DNA of 64,000 bases from Herbiconiux sp. A18JL235 (GTDB taxonomy: Bacteria; Actinomycetota; Actinomycetes; Actinomycetales; Microbacteriaceae). Shown in pieces: positions 17,366 to 24,101 of this stretch (positions within the stretch are counted from its first letter, which is position 1; every line of letters starts with the position of its first letter). The notes under the pieces are model-generated. The model was not told the DNA's origin, did no database searches, and was given only the letters and a program-made list of their open reading frames with translations. The position numbers were made by a program, and so were the translations under genes. Location of the stretch: positions 1,364,001 to 1,428,000 of the forward strand of contig NZ_CP162511.1 in assembly GCF_040939305.1 (NCBI RefSeq), given 5' to 3'.

Positions 17366-18811
17366 CTAGTGGCTGTGCCCCGCGTCCTCCTTGAGGTACT
17401 GGTAGGGGTTCGAGAGGATCTCGACCTCGGGGATCTCGGGGTTCATCCCCGCCTTCCAGGTGGCGTCGCCGAGCTCCGACTGCAGGTACGAGACCGTGTC
17501 CTCGAGCTTCGCGCGCACGTCGGGCAGGTGCCCGCCGGTCAGCTTGCCGTCGAACTTCACGGCCTCGCCGCCCACCAGCACCGTGTGCACGTCGCCGCGG
17601 CCGGCCTGGTACACGACGTGGCCGTAGGGGTTCACGATCGGCGTCATGGTGGGGGAGTCGTCGTTCTTGATGAGCACGATGTCGGCGAGCTTGCCCGCCT
17701 CGAGGCTGCCCACCTGGTCGAACTTGCCGAGCGCCTTGGCGCCGCCGCGGGTCGCCCAGTCGACGACGTCCTCCACGCGCAGCATGGCGTGGGTGATGGT
17801 CTCGTTCTTCTCGTGCGCGTGCAGGTGCTCGAGCGAACGGTCGGCACCGATGGTGGAGCGCATCGCCGAGAACATGTCGGCGCTGAACCACACGCTGGTG
17901 TCGACCGACAGCGAGCCCTGGATGCCGAAGCGGCGGAGCGCGTGCGCGGGCGGGTAGCCCTGGCCGCAGGTCTGCTCGCTCTCGGTCGAGAGCGACACCG
18001 TGCCGCCGGTGCCGGCGATCATCTGGTACGACTCGTCGTTCAGGGTGGCGGCGTGCACGTAGACGGTGCCCGGGTCCATCACCTTGTTCTCGTACATACG
18101 ACGGATGCCGGTGTCGTTCGTCGCACCCCACACACCCGCGTGGGTGGTGACACCCACACCGAGCTCGCGCGCTGCCTCGAAGGCGGCGCGCTCGGGGAAT
18201 GACTCCTCGGCGGCCGGCACGTCGAAGGCGAGCTGTGCGCCGAACAGACGCGAGTCGTCGCGGGCGCGCTCGACCAGGCGGCGCACCTCGGGGTCTTGCG
18301 TCCACTCCCACGGGGCGGCGGCGAGGTTGCCGTAGGCGAGCACGAACCGGCCGGGCGAGGAGGCGAGCGCCTCGAGGGCCGCCTCGCCGTGCTCGGGGGT
18401 GCGGAGGCCGTGCGACCAGTCCACGCTCGTGGTGACGCCCGACTCCACGGCGTCGAGCGCCGAGATGAGGTTGCCCGCCGCGACGTCCTGCGGGCGGAAC
18501 TTCATGCCGTGCTCGAGGTAGTACCAGACGAAGTACTGGGTGAGGGTCCAGTCTGCGCCGTAGCCGCGCATGGCGGTCTGCCACATGTGGCGGTGCGTGT
18601 CGATCATGCCGGGCATGAGGATGCCTCCGGACGCGTCGATCTCGAAGGCGCCCTCCGGCGCGCTGAGGTCGACGCCCACCTCGGCGATCTTCCCGTCGAC
18701 GACGAGAACGTCGCCCTTCGGGATCACCGTGTGCGCGTCGTCCATCGTCAAGACGATGCCGTTGCGGAACACGATGGGCTGGCCGGGTTGCGGCTTCAGG
18801 GTGTCGGACAT
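17366..18811 (-). CDS. TRZ/ATZ-like amidohydrolase family protein
   Basis: 481 residues of the metal-dependent amidohydrolase superfamily (cytosine deaminase/atrazine chlorohydrolase branch). An N-terminal beta-sandwich leads to the barrel with D-THRHMWQT (HxH ligands, about residue 72). A further His is in THAGVWG near 228, another in YVHAATLNDES, and the metal Asp is in LSVDTSVWF near 303. The C-terminal sandwich contains VGSLEAGKLADIVLI. It would hydrolyse a C-N or C-X bond on a ring or amide. A promoter (TGGACA-17-TAATCT) and two palindromes lie upstream, and it diverges from the SDR at 18984. It opens the catabolic island. Confidence 0.9.
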   Translation of the reverse strand: MSDTLKPQPGQPIVFRNGIVLTMDDAHTVIPKGDVLVVDGKIAEVGVDLSAPEGAFEIDASGGILMPGMIDTHRHMWQTAMRGYGADWTLTQYFVWYYLEHGMKFRPQDVAAGNLISALDAVESGVTTSVDWSHGLRTPEHGEAALEALASSPGRFVLAYGNLAAAPWEWTQDPEVRRLVERARDDSRLFGAQLAFDVPAAEESFPERAAFEAARELGVGVTTHAGVWGATNDTGIRRMYENKVMDPGTVYVHAATLNDESYQMIAGTGGTVSLSTESEQTCGQGYPPAHALRRFGIQGSLSVDTSVWFSADMFSAMRSTIGADRSLEHLHAHEKNETITHAMLRVEDVVDWATRGGAKALGKFDQVGSLEAGKLADIVLIKNDDSPTMTPIVNPYGHVVYQAGRGDVHTVLVGGEAVKFDGKLTGGHLPDVRAKLEDTVSYLQSELGDATWKAGMNPEIPEVEILSNPYQYLKEDAGHSH

Positions 18812-18855
18812 TGTGGTCGCTCATCCTCCTTGACTTGCGTTTCACTCGTGCGCTC

Positions 18856-18884
18856 AGATTAAGCGGCGCTTCACACATTGTCCA
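18856..18884 (-). promoter_or_regulatory. Promoter of the amidohydrolase gene
   Basis: On the complement, TGGACA (18879-18884) and TAATCT (18856-18861) are spaced by 17 bases. The -35 box is overlapped by the palindrome at 18882-18894 and by an ATTGTC half-site at 18877-18882, consistent with repression. Confidence 0.55.
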
Positions 18885-18894
18885 GTATTACTGG
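18882..18894. promoter_or_regulatory. Palindrome CCAGTA-T-TACTGG
   Basis: A perfect 6-1-6 inverted repeat touching the -35 box of the amidohydrolase promoter and lying five bases from the TTGTC-type operator. Its sequence differs from the GntR-type sites, so it may bind a second regulator. Confidence 0.5.
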
Positions 18895-18898
18895 CTGT

Positions 18899-18911
18899 AT
18901 TGTCGGACAAT
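18899..18911. promoter_or_regulatory. GntR/FadR-type operator (site 1)
   Basis: ATTGTC-G-GACAAT, a perfect 13-base palindrome between the divergent amidohydrolase and SDR genes. It is the most complete example of the TTGTC-N-GACAA motif that recurs at five other intergenic positions. It lies about 20 bases upstream of a TATACT -10 box (18930-18935) for the SDR gene. Confidence 0.7.
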
Positions 18912-18983
18912 GTCGAGGCCAGAAATGGTTATACTATCTAAAACCACCGGGCGTGAAGATGCGCCGAGAAGGGCTGGGAAGCA

Positions 18984-19691
18984 GTGAGCGAAAAGACCAT
19001 CGTCGTCGTCGGAGGCACCTCCGGTATCGGCTTGGAGATCGCCAAGGACAGCATCGAGCGCGGAGACCGTGTCGTCATCACGGGCCGCGACCAGGCGCGC
19101 ACCGAGGAGATCGCCGCCTCGCTCGGCCCGGCGGCCTCAGGCGTCGCCCTCGACATCTCGGAACCCCGCACCATCGCCGGCCAGCTCGAGTCGATCGGCC
19201 AGGTGCACGGGCTGGTGCTCGCCGCGATTGAGCGCGACGCGAACACCATCCGCGACTACGACATCGAGCGGGCCATCCGACTGGTGACCCTCAAGCTCGT
19301 CGGCTACGCCGAGACCGTGCACGCTCTGCTCGACCGGCTCGACCCGAGCGTCGACACCGGCATCGTGCTGTTCGGCGGCCGCGCGAAAGACCTCCCGTAC
19401 CCGGGCTCAACCACCGTCTCGTCGATCAACGGCGGCGTGACCGGCCTCATCAACACCCTCGCCCTCGAGCTCGCGCCCATCCGCGTGAACGCCCTCCACC
19501 CGGGCATCATCGGCGACAGCCCGTTCTGGGCGAACAAGCCCGAGGGCGTTCTCGACGGCTACGAGAGCCGCACCCCGGGCGGGAAGCTCGCCACCATGGC
19601 CGACGTCGTCGACGCGACGCAGTTCCTGCTGCGCAACCGCGGCGTCTCGGCCGTGAACCTCTACGTCGACCGTGGTTGGTCGATCACCTGA
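18984..19691 (+). CDS. SDR-fold protein lacking the catalytic Tyr/Lys
   Basis: 235 residues from a GTG. The N-terminal cofactor motif GGTSGIG (residues 9-15) and the VITGRD NADP-type segment are intact. Where classical SDRs carry YxxxK the sequence reads V-S-S-I-N (STTVSSINGG, near residue 150), so both catalytic residues are missing. The C-terminal VNALHPGIIGDSPFW and VNLYVDRGWSI are otherwise typical. It may be a non-catalytic or mechanistically different member. It is first in an apparent operon with the flavoprotein at 19753 and the hydrolase at 21030, downstream of operator site 1. Confidence 0.85.
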   Translation: MSEKTIVVVGGTSGIGLEIAKDSIERGDRVVITGRDQARTEEIAASLGPAASGVALDISEPRTIAGQLESIGQVHGLVLAAIERDANTIRDYDIERAIRLVTLKLVGYAETVHALLDRLDPSVDTGIVLFGGRAKDLPYPGSTTVSSINGGVTGLINTLALELAPIRVNALHPGIIGDSPFWANKPEGVLDGYESRTPGGKLATMADVVDATQFLLRNRGVSAVNLYVDRGWSIT

Positions 19692-19752
19692 CCCGACACC
19701 CCCCTCCCGGGTGCCCCTTGCAACAACCTCTCAACGACGAAAGGAACGCACG

Positions 19753-21033
19753 ATGACTTCGACCCAGGTGGCCGGTGTTGCCCCCGCGCCGTCGCCGGCG
19801 CACAGCCACGACGAATTGCTGGCCCTCGATCCGCAGGCTCTCGAGGAGAGACTGGTCTCCGCCGCCCGCGGGATGCGGGACGAGATCATCTCCTACTCGG
19901 CCGAGGGGCAGCGCATCACCCACATCCCCGAGGCGCTTCACCACCGCTTCGAGGAGGAGGGTTTCTACCTGATGTACATCCCTCGCGCCCACGGCGGCCT
20001 CGAGGTGCCCCCGGTGACGTTCTTCAAGGTCGTGCAGGAGATCGCTCGGGCCGACATGGGCATCGGCTGGAGCTTCTGCCTGTCGGCGAACCACGCGCTG
20101 ATGTTCGCCAACTGGTTCCCGGCGGAGATCCACGAAGAGGTGTACGACGGCGGCAACTTCCGCGCCGCGTCGATGTACGCGCCGACCGTGAAGGCGACCC
20201 CGGTCGACGGCGGCTACCAGCTCGACGGGGTGGTCAACTACTGCTCGGGCATCCCGTGGTCGACCTACTTCCTCGGCCAGTGCATGCTGCCGGGCAAGGC
20301 TGAGAACGGCGGCCCGCGGGTGGGCCTCTACATCGCGCCGAAGGAGACCTTCGAGATCCTCGACGACTGGGGCACCACCATCGGTCTCAACTCCTCTGGC
20401 TCGAACAGCATCCGCTTCGACGGCACCTTCCTGCCCGAGCGCTTCATGGTCGAGGACGCCAACCTCATCGACTACGGCTTCGACGGCGACAGCCCCGGAT
20501 CGGCCGCCTACGGCAACTCGATGTACTCGGCGCGCCACATGAGCTCGTTCGGCCTGGCGCTCGCGGTGCTCACCCTCGGCGGCGCGTACGCGGCGCTCGA
20601 CGAGTACGAGTCGCTCATGACCACCCGCAAGACGACGATCCCGCCCTTCGTCTCCCGCAGTCAAGACCCCGACTTCCTGCGCTACTTCGGCGGCGCCATC
20701 GCGAAGCTCGCCACCGCGGAGGCCGCCACCTACAAGGCGCTCGAGATGTGGCAGGACGCCGCGCGCGACAACGTCGCGGGCGTCGCCCCGTTCAGCGACC
20801 GCACCGACGCGTTGCTCGGCGCCATCGGGCGCGAGGTCATCATCCAGACCTGGGAGGTCGTCGAGCGCGACCTCTACCGCACCATCGGCTCCACCGCGTC
20901 GAAGAAGGGCGAGCGCTTCGAGCTCATCTTCCGCGACATGGCTCAAGCTGCCGGTCACCGCAACCCGCAGCTGCGCGACGCGACGTTCCAGATGATCGCG
21001 CGCCAGACGCTCGCCGCCGCGGCCGACGCATGA
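19753..21033 (+). CDS. Acyl-CoA-dehydrogenase-fold flavin monooxygenase-like protein
   Basis: 426 residues, with RBS GAAAGGAA before the ATG. The fold is that of acyl-CoA dehydrogenases and of group D flavin monooxygenases (HpaB C-terminal/HsaA/DszC type). An N-terminal helical domain contains YIPRAHGGLEVPP, the middle beta domain has GIGWSFCLSANHA and VDGGYQLDGVVNYCSGI, and the C-terminal helices have RNPQLRDATFQM. The CoA-dehydrogenase catalytic Glu context is not evident, which favours a reduced-flavin-dependent hydroxylase. It would need a flavin reductase; the only one in the window is the fusion at 44949. Its stop codon overlaps the next ATG (ATGA). Confidence 0.82.
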   Translation: MTSTQVAGVAPAPSPAHSHDELLALDPQALEERLVSAARGMRDEIISYSAEGQRITHIPEALHHRFEEEGFYLMYIPRAHGGLEVPPVTFFKVVQEIARADMGIGWSFCLSANHALMFANWFPAEIHEEVYDGGNFRAASMYAPTVKATPVDGGYQLDGVVNYCSGIPWSTYFLGQCMLPGKAENGGPRVGLYIAPKETFEILDDWGTTIGLNSSGSNSIRFDGTFLPERFMVEDANLIDYGFDGDSPGSAAYGNSMYSARHMSSFGLALAVLTLGGAYAALDEYESLMTTRKTTIPPFVSRSQDPDFLRYFGGAIAKLATAEAATYKALEMWQDAARDNVAGVAPFSDRTDALLGAIGREVIIQTWEVVERDLYRTIGSTASKKGERFELIFRDMAQAAGHRNPQLRDATFQMIARQTLAAAADA

Positions 21034-22094
21034 GCGCCGAGACGGCGACCGGCACGGCGACCACGGTGACGGATGCTCCTGCCGCGGCAGGCGTATTCGT
21101 CACCCCCGCCGCGCTGCCCACCGAGTTCGAGCGCTACCCGCTGCGCACCACGCGTCGCGGCCACTTCTGGGTGGCGGGCGAGCGGGTGCCCGGCGAGCGC
21201 GGCACCGTGCAGCGCGCCCCGCTGTTCGTGGAGTGGGAGGCGCCCGAGGAGATCACGCGCCCCTACCCGCTGGTGCTGGTGCACGGCGGCGGCGGGCAGA
21301 TCACCGACTGGCGCGGCACCCCCGACGGGCGGCCCGGCTGGGCCGACAAGTTCGTCGACGCCGGCTACCTGGTGTATCTCGTCGACCGGCCGGCGCACGG
21401 GCGTTCGTGGGCGCATCCGGATGTGGTGGGTGCTCCCGGTGCCCAGTTCAGCTACGAGATGGCGATGGGCCTGTTCGACACCGACATCCCGGGTCACGAC
21501 CAGTCGCTGTGGAGCGGCGGCATCGGCGACCCCGGTCTCGACCAGCTCACGGCGGGCATGGGGTTCCTGCTCGCCGACCTCGCCGAGTCGCACCGCATGG
21601 ACCAGGACCGCATCAGCCGTCTGCTCGACCGCATCGGCCCGGCCGTGCTGGTCACGCACTCGGCTGGCGGCCCGACCGGCTGGCTCGTCGCGGATGCGCG
21701 GCCCGAGCTGGTGAAGGCCCACGTGGCGATCGAGCCGATGGGCCCGCCGTTCCACGAGTTCGGCCCCGGCGCTCGCCTCGACTGGGGGCTCGCCGCGGCC
21801 CCGCTGCGCTACGAGCCCGAGGTCACCGACCCGGCCGAGCTCGAGGCGTCGCCCGGCTCGCACCGGCTGCCCGCCCTCGACGGGCTGCCCGTGGTGGTGG
21901 TGGTGGGGGAGACTTCGCCGTTCACCGCGTGGGCTCCGCTCATGGTGGAGTACGTGAACGCCGCGGGCGGCTCGGCCGAGTTCCTCAACCTCGGCGACGC
22001 CGGCGTGCACGGCAACGGCCACGCGATGATGCTCGAGAAGAACTCCGACGCTGCGGTCGTGCCGATCCTCGACTGGATCGCGCGCATCCGGTAA
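21030..22094 (+). CDS. Alpha/beta-fold hydrolase
   Basis: 354 residues, starting at an ATG that overlaps the upstream stop by four bases. LVLVHGGGGQITDW near residue 92 is the oxyanion region, DRPAHGRSW follows, and the nucleophile elbow is THSAGG near residue 212. The C-terminal catalytic His is probably in GNGHAMMLEKNSD near 330. It belongs to a group of larger alpha/beta hydrolases with a long N-terminal extension (about 75 residues). Coupled to the flavin monooxygenase-like enzyme, it may cleave an ester or a C-C bond in the oxidised product; the substrate is unknown. Confidence 0.85.
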   Translation: MSAETATGTATTVTDAPAAAGVFVTPAALPTEFERYPLRTTRRGHFWVAGERVPGERGTVQRAPLFVEWEAPEEITRPYPLVLVHGGGGQITDWRGTPDGRPGWADKFVDAGYLVYLVDRPAHGRSWAHPDVVGAPGAQFSYEMAMGLFDTDIPGHDQSLWSGGIGDPGLDQLTAGMGFLLADLAESHRMDQDRISRLLDRIGPAVLVTHSAGGPTGWLVADARPELVKAHVAIEPMGPPFHEFGPGARLDWGLAAAPLRYEPEVTDPAELEASPGSHRLPALDGLPVVVVVGETSPFTAWAPLMVEYVNAAGGSAEFLNLGDAGVHGNGHAMMLEKNSDAAVVPILDWIARIR

Positions 22095-22115
22095 CCCTCC
22101 GACCTTCGTCGACAA

Positions 22116-22160
22116 CGCGCAAAGTGCCCCTTCACCTCGCGGGAAGGGGCACTTCGCGTT
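22116..22160. terminator. Bidirectional terminator T1
   Basis: The perfect 12-bp stem AAGTGCCCCTTC/GAAGGGGCACTT is extended by CGCG pairing, with a short loop. It lies between convergent genes. Its core and downstream flank closely match terminator T2 at 56526-56566. Confidence 0.85.
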
Positions 22161-22175
22161 CTCTCGCGGCGCCTC

Positions 22176-23405
22176 TCACATGGTGAGGGGCTGGCCGAGG
22201 AGTACGCGGCCGAGGGAGGCGAGCAGCACGTCGTGCTGGGCGCCGATGTGGGTGCGGTACATGGCGGCGTCGAGGTAGTACTTGCCCATCTGCGTGCCGG
22301 CGAGGGCCGCCGAGCTGGTGCCGGCGGTGGTGAAGGCGACGTCGATGGCCTCCTGGGCGAGGCGTGCCGCCTGCACGATCTGGCCGCGCACACGAACGTC
22401 TTCGCGCGTCGTGAACTCGGGCCCGCCGTCGACCCAGGCCTGGTTGAGCTCCTCGAACTCGCGCACGGCGGCGAGCAGCAGCGCCGCCGACGCCTCGGCG
22501 AGCGACACCACCTTGCCGTACCAGAGCTGGTACTCGGGCGACTGACTGCGCGGCACGCGGGGCGGGAAGCTCGAGCCACGCGCCATGAGGCGCTCGTACT
22601 CGTCCATGCAGGCCAGCGCGCAGCCCACCATCGTCTGGGTGAGACCGGCGATGAAGATGGAGGAGGTGCGGCCGAGGTAGAGCGGGTTGCCGTGCAGCTG
22701 GTACCCGGGCGTGCCTTCGGCGCCCCACTCGATGTCTTTGAAGTTGAACGGCACGGCGTTGTACGAGGCGACGAAGGCGTTGTCGATCTCGATCGAGTTC
22801 GAGCTCGAGGCGTGGAGACCGATGGTGCGGCCCTCGCCCCAGTCGTCGATGATGGTGAAGTCCTCGCGGGGGAGGATGAACATGTACGGCACCTTCGAAC
22901 CGTCGGGCTGGTCGATGAACGCGACCGGCATGAAATGGGTGCTGAACGTGCATCCGCTGTTGTAGTCCCAGCGACCGGTGAGCCGGTACCCGCCGTCGAC
23001 CTTCGTGACGCTCGCCTTCTGCGGGAAGGCGCGTGACGCCGAGATGAAGGGCTCGGCGGCGAAGGCCTCCTCCTGGGCGCGCTCGGGGAAGTGCGAGGCG
23101 AACTGGTAGGCGTGGCTCGAGCCGAGCTCCCACGACCAGCCCACGCCGGGGTCGCCGCGCGAGATCTCGATCGCGACCCTGAAGTAGGTCTCGAGACCGA
23201 GCTCGAGACCGCCGAAGCGCTTCGGGCGAAGGATGTCGTAGAGGCGGCCGGCGATGAAGGCCTGGTGGATCTCCTCGGAGTAGGTGCCGAGCTTCGCGTG
23301 CTCGCCCTGCAGTTCGCGCAGGCGCGGGCGGAGGCTCCGCGCGTACTCGACGAGTTCGTCGGCGGTGGGGTTCTTCGTGATCGGGGGGTCGTGCAGGAGT
23401 GACAT
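22176..23405 (-). CDS. Acyl-CoA-dehydrogenase-fold flavin monooxygenase-like protein (paralog)
   Basis: 409 residues from the ATG at 23405. The architecture is the same as the protein at 19753: N-terminal helices with LRPKRFGG, ISRGDPGVGWSWELGSSHAY in the middle domain, VDGGYRLTGRWDYNSGC, and C-terminal helices with GTSSAALAGTQMGKYYLDAAMYRTH. Both share the [S/G]SNSI-E/R-D signature. Group D flavin monooxygenases such as HsaA and indole or naphthocyclinone hydroxylases have this style. It is transcribed divergently from the MarR gene at 23539, with a palindromic operator between them. Confidence 0.82.
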   Translation of the reverse strand: MSLLHDPPITKNPTADELVEYARSLRPRLRELQGEHAKLGTYSEEIHQAFIAGRLYDILRPKRFGGLELGLETYFRVAIEISRGDPGVGWSWELGSSHAYQFASHFPERAQEEAFAAEPFISASRAFPQKASVTKVDGGYRLTGRWDYNSGCTFSTHFMPVAFIDQPDGSKVPYMFILPREDFTIIDDWGEGRTIGLHASSSNSIEIDNAFVASYNAVPFNFKDIEWGAEGTPGYQLHGNPLYLGRTSSIFIAGLTQTMVGCALACMDEYERLMARGSSFPPRVPRSQSPEYQLWYGKVVSLAEASAALLLAAVREFEELNQAWVDGGPEFTTREDVRVRGQIVQAARLAQEAIDVAFTTAGTSSAALAGTQMGKYYLDAAMYRTHIGAQHDVLLASLGRVLLGQPLTM

Positions 23406-23462
23406 GCGGGGCTTCTCCGATTCGCGTCGTTGCGGTACCGGCTGCTCGCCGGACTCGGTAAT

Positions 23463-23482
23463 TATAGTAACTATAACTATAT
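23463..23482. promoter_or_regulatory. MarR-type operator in the 22176/23539 divergent region
   Basis: TATAG-TAA-CTATA is followed directly by a second ACTATA repeat, an AT-rich island in a GC-rich region. It lies between the flavoprotein start (23405) and the MarR start (23539). Confidence 0.5.
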
Positions 23483-23538
23483 GTATCGCTCGGCGAGGCT
23501 GCAAGCCATCGCGGCGGAGCCGGGGATATGCTCGTCGG

Positions 23539-23997
23539 ATGACCGGCACACCGCCCCGTTCGGAGCTCCTCGGTGAGCTCGGCCAGCGCGTCATCGACTC
23601 GTTCCGCTACCTGCAGCGCGAAGTCACCGTGCCGCACGCGGGACTCATCCACATCACGCGCTCCGAGGCCGACATCATGCGCATCATCATGGAGGAGCCG
23701 GGCATCACGGTGACCGAGATCGCCCGCGCCTTCGGTCAGCACAAGAGCAACACGAGCGCGCGCATCGCCGCCCTGGTCGAGAAGGGCCTCGCCGAGAAGG
23801 CCTCGGCGGCGGGCGACGGCCGCGAGGTGCGGGTGCACCCCACCGACGAGGCGGTGCAGAACCTCGCCGGGTACCGCCGGGTGTGGGCCGAGCATCTCGC
23901 CCCGCTCTCCACCGCCGACGACGAGCGCCTCGCCATCGCGGTCGACGTGCTCTCCGAGATCGCCGAGGCCCTCGCCGCGGAGTCGCGCGCCCAGTAG
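23539..23997 (+). CDS. MarR family transcriptional regulator
   Basis: 152 residues starting at ATG 23539. The winged helix is clear: SEADIMRIIMEEPGITVTEIARAFGQHKSNTSARIAALVEKGLAEKASAAGDGREVRVHPTDE around residues 38-100, with the D-G-R-E-V-R wing corresponding to the family DxRxxxLxLT. The N-terminal helix mentions a REVTVPHAGL segment. It is divergent from the flavin monooxygenase-like gene, with an AT-rich repeat (23463-23482) between them. I infer that it represses that gene and itself until an aromatic-type effector binds. Confidence 0.92.
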   Translation: MTGTPPRSELLGELGQRVIDSFRYLQREVTVPHAGLIHITRSEADIMRIIMEEPGITVTEIARAFGQHKSNTSARIAALVEKGLAEKASAAGDGREVRVHPTDEAVQNLAGYRRVWAEHLAPLSTADDERLAIAVDVLSEIAEALAAESRAQ

Positions 23998-24030
23998 GCG
24001 CTCGCCGCGCAGCTCGCTACGGGAGACGAC

Positions 24031-24089
24031 CGGTATGAGAATCACGCCGTGAAGCCTCCGGGGGGCTCTAGCGCGCGATTCTCATACCG
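24031..24089. repeat. Intergenic hairpin element C
   Basis: CGGTATGAGAATC at 24031-24043 pairs perfectly with GATTCTCATACCG at 24077-24089 over a 33-base loop. It resembles elements A and B in form (GGT-n-GAA-n-CGC arms). It sits between the MarR gene and the convergent cell-wall-binding protein gene, so it could also serve as a terminator. Confidence 0.6.
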
Positions 24090-24101
24090 TTCGGTAGCTG
24101 G

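Noticed and set aside
14652..18878. Very long open frames on the minus strand spanning several genes
   Set aside because: They lie antisense to or across recognised genes, have arginine/proline-rich low-information translations and no family motifs; they are GC-driven shadows.
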